From positions 124,001 to 188,000 of the forward strand of contig NZ_QOCF01000035.1 of the NCBI RefSeq assembly GCF_003318255.1: a stretch of 64,000 nucleotides of DNA, given 5' to 3'. Both the position numbers and the translations under genes were made by a program. The DNA is from Ruegeria sp. A3M17. Lineage in GTDB: Bacteria > Pseudomonadota > Alphaproteobacteria > Rhodobacterales > Rhodobacteraceae. Numbering within the stretch: the stretch's first letter is position 1; each line of letters starts with the position of its first letter. Below the pieces are notes generated by a model. It was not told the origin of the DNA. It searched no databases and saw only the letters and a program-made list of their open reading frames with translations. Below, piece by piece: positions 62,152 to 64,000 of this stretch.

Positions 62152-64000
62152 ATGCGCGTTTTTTCTGTCCTCGGCCCCAGCCACTCGGGCAAAACAACAC
62201 TGGTCGAGGCCATCAGCCGCCTTGATGGCCGGCCAACCACATTCGACGTTTCCGGAACCGTGCATTTGCACGGTTTTTCTTACTTGGACGAACCCTGGTG
62301 TGCCATCGACGTGAATGGTGGCAGCGACACCATGGCTTATGTAGGCCCTGCCATGGCGATCTCGGATGCTGCTGTCGTTGTCGTACCGCCCGACCCGGAC
62401 GCCGCCGTGCTTTGCGCCCCTTATCTGCGGCTGGTCGAAGAGGCGGGTATTCCCTGCTTTCTGTTCATCAATCGCATGGACACCCCAAACGGACGTATCC
62501 GCGATATCATCGCCGCTCTGCAAACCTACTGCACACACCACATCGCATTGCGGCAGGTTCCAATCCGCGATGGCGAGGCGATCATCGGCGCGGTCGACCT
62601 GATCTCGGAACGGGCATGGAAGTATCAGGAAGGGCAACCCTCGGCCCTGATCGAACTTCCGCAGTCCGTCGAAGACCGGGAACAGGAAGCCCGAACCGAA
62701 TTGTTGGAGACGCTTTCAGATTTCGATGATCATCTGCTGGAACAACTGATCGAGGACAAACAGCCGCCCAGCGCAGAAATCTATGATCTGGCCGCGCAGG
62801 TTCTGCAAAGCCACCAGTTGATCCCGGCCTGCCTGGGGTCTGCCAGCCACGGCAACGGGCTGACCCGTTTGATGAAAGCGCTTCGTCACGAAGCCCCTGA
62901 ATTCAATATCGCCGCCGGGCGGGACGAAGCAGCCGAAGACGCGCGCGCAATTGCCGGGTTCGCGGATGTCAAAAAGCACATCGGAAAAATCATCGTGCTG
63001 CGCGGTCTGGGCAAGGGCGTCAAAGCGCATGAAGCCCTGGGCGGGGAAACGGTTGGCAACCTGACGACACTGGACGCAAAAACCCAAATTTCGGAATTGG
63101 AAGCTGGCCAGATCGGGCTGGCCGTGAAATCCGACCACCTCAACCCCGGCAACCTGTACGACAGCACCGGAACCACACCGTTACCGGAGTGGGCCGAGGC
63201 CCATCCGGCCGCCCACCGGCAAATTGTGTCGCCGGCACATGAACGCGACGATGTACGCCTGTCCAACGCTTTATCCCGACTGGTCGAGATCGACCCCGGC
63301 CTGCATCTGCAGCACGATGAACTGAGCGGCCATGCGGTTCTGGGATCGCAAGGGCCTCAGCATATGCGCCGGGTCAGCGCCAAACTGGCTGAAGACTTCG
63401 GTATCGAGATTGAGACCCAGACGGTTGAGACGGCCTATCGCGAGACCATCCGCGCACCGATCGAACATCGTCATCGCCACCGCAAACAATCCGGCGGCGC
63501 AGGACAATTTGCCGATGTGGTGATCTCGATCGCACCGACCCCACGTGGGGCCGGGTTCGAATTCGAAGAGATCGTCAAAGGGGGCGCTGTGCCCAGAAAC
63601 TATATCCCATCGGTCGAACACGGGGCCAAAGATGCTCTGGTCCAAGGGCCTGAAGGGTTCCCGGTTGTGGATGTTAAAGTCACGCTCAGCGACGGCAAGC
63701 ATCACAACGTCGACAGTTCTGACTATGCGTTCCGCACTGCGGGCAAGAACGCGGTTCGAGAGGCTTTGCCGCAGGCGAAACCGGTGGTCCTGCAACCCAT
63801 CCTGAACGCCGAAATCCACTTGCCCTCGGATTTCGTGGGCGACCTGGTGCCTACAATCAGTTCGCTGCAGGGTCAGGTTCTGGGCTTTGAAGGCAACCCG
63901 AACACCTCGGGTTGGGAGATTTTCAACGCACAACTTCCGGCCGTGGCCGAAGGCGAGTTACACCGCACCCTCGCCAGCGCCACACGTGGAACTGGTTGGG
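62152..64000 (+). CDS. Divergent EF-G-like translation factor (truncated by window end)
   Basis: The frame from the ATG at 62152 (GAGGGA upstream) is open to the window end: 616 codons. The P-loop is GPSHSGKTT and the G4 motif is NRMD at 107-110. Between them the segment is about 25-30 residues shorter than in EF-G: the RGITI switch I is missing and DTPGH is replaced by DVNGGSD. Domains after the G domain look EF-G-like (HRKQSGGAGQFADV, KGGAVPRNYIPSVE, FPVVDVKVTLSDGKHHNVDS). It resembles the second-EF-G group of alphaproteobacteria. Whether it hydrolyses GTP or acts on ribosomes is unknown. Confidence 0.82.
   Translation, partial: MRVFSVLGPSHSGKTTLVEAISRLDGRPTTFDVSGTVHLHGFSYLDEPWCAIDVNGGSDTMAYVGPAMAISDAAVVVVPPDPDAAVLCAPYLRLVEEAGIPCFLFINRMDTPNGRIRDIIAALQTYCTHHIALRQVPIRDGEAIIGAVDLISERAWKYQEGQPSALIELPQSVEDREQEARTELLETLSDFDDHLLEQLIEDKQPPSAEIYDLAAQVLQSHQLIPACLGSASHGNGLTRLMKALRHEAPEFNIAAGRDEAAEDARAIAGFADVKKHIGKIIVLRGLGKGVKAHEALGGETVGNLTTLDAKTQISELEAGQIGLAVKSDHLNPGNLYDSTGTTPLPEWAEAHPAAHRQIVSPAHERDDVRLSNALSRLVEIDPGLHLQHDELSGHAVLGSQGPQHMRRVSAKLAEDFGIEIETQTVETAYRETIRAPIEHRHRHRKQSGGAGQFADVVISIAPTPRGAGFEFEEIVKGGAVPRNYIPSVEHGAKDALVQGPEGFPVVDVKVTLSDGKHHNVDSSDYAFRTAGKNAVREALPQAKPVVLQPILNAEIHLPSDFVGDLVPTISSLQGQVLGFEGNPNTSGWEIFNAQLPAVAEGELHRTLASATRGTGW

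Overview
The window looks like chromosome from a marine alphaproteobacterium of the Rhodobacteraceae (Roseobacter group, Ruegeria/Phaeobacter-like). This rests on the moderately high G+C, the protein flavour of RpoB/RpoC, L10 and EF-Tu, an FnrL-type regulator beside hemN and a cbb3 oxidase cluster, and an alphaproteobacterial-style phn (C-P lyase) locus. No lineage assignment below family is claimed. There is no prophage, CRISPR array, insertion sequence, rRNA or tRNA that I can see.

Layout. 1-2854: the end of a CoA-transferase gene and an MscS-family channel. 3212-9709: a tightly overlapping seven-gene plus-strand operon (two MurG-like and two GT4 glycosyltransferases, a histidine phosphatase, a NodB-like deacetylase, a small methyltransferase) that I cannot match to a described pathway. 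9710-22608: a full phosphonate locus with phnM, a DUF1045 2H-phosphoesterase-like gene, phnNLKJ, two overlapping mini-ORFs, phnIHG, the divergent regulator phnF, a hexapeptide acyltransferase, and the transporter phnE-phnE-phnD-phnC. 22773-25603: rpe, a secreted TPR protein and a RidA-family protein. 25699-29925: the str operon rpsL-rpsG-fusA-tuf. 30311-32515: a rhamnosyltransferase-like gene, a frameshifted DMT transporter and a macro-domain protein. 32651-49269: secE-nusG, rplK-rplA and rplJ-rplL-rpoB-rpoC, broken at two junctions by plus-strand gene pairs (two exported paralogues; a kinase-fold protein and a Hint-domain protein). 49338-58413: ccoNOQP and ccoGHIS, separated by a LysR regulator and a possible small ORF. 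58609-64000: a universal stress protein, a small membrane protein, fnrL, hemN and a divergent EF-G-like factor that runs off the end.

How the parts work together. phnCDEE imports phosphonates, PhnGHIJKLMN cleaves the C-P bond via ribose-phosphonate intermediates, and PhnF probably represses the phnG operon through an inverted repeat between the two. FnrL very likely senses low oxygen and acts through FNR boxes before ccoN, before ccoG and between fnrL and hemN, tying high-affinity oxidase synthesis and maturation to oxygen-independent heme synthesis. The least explained content is the glycosyltransferase operon abutting phnM, the exported paralogue pair inside the secE-nusG/rplKA locus, the mini-ORFs between phnI and phnJ, and the EF-G-like protein lacking canonical GTPase switch elements.
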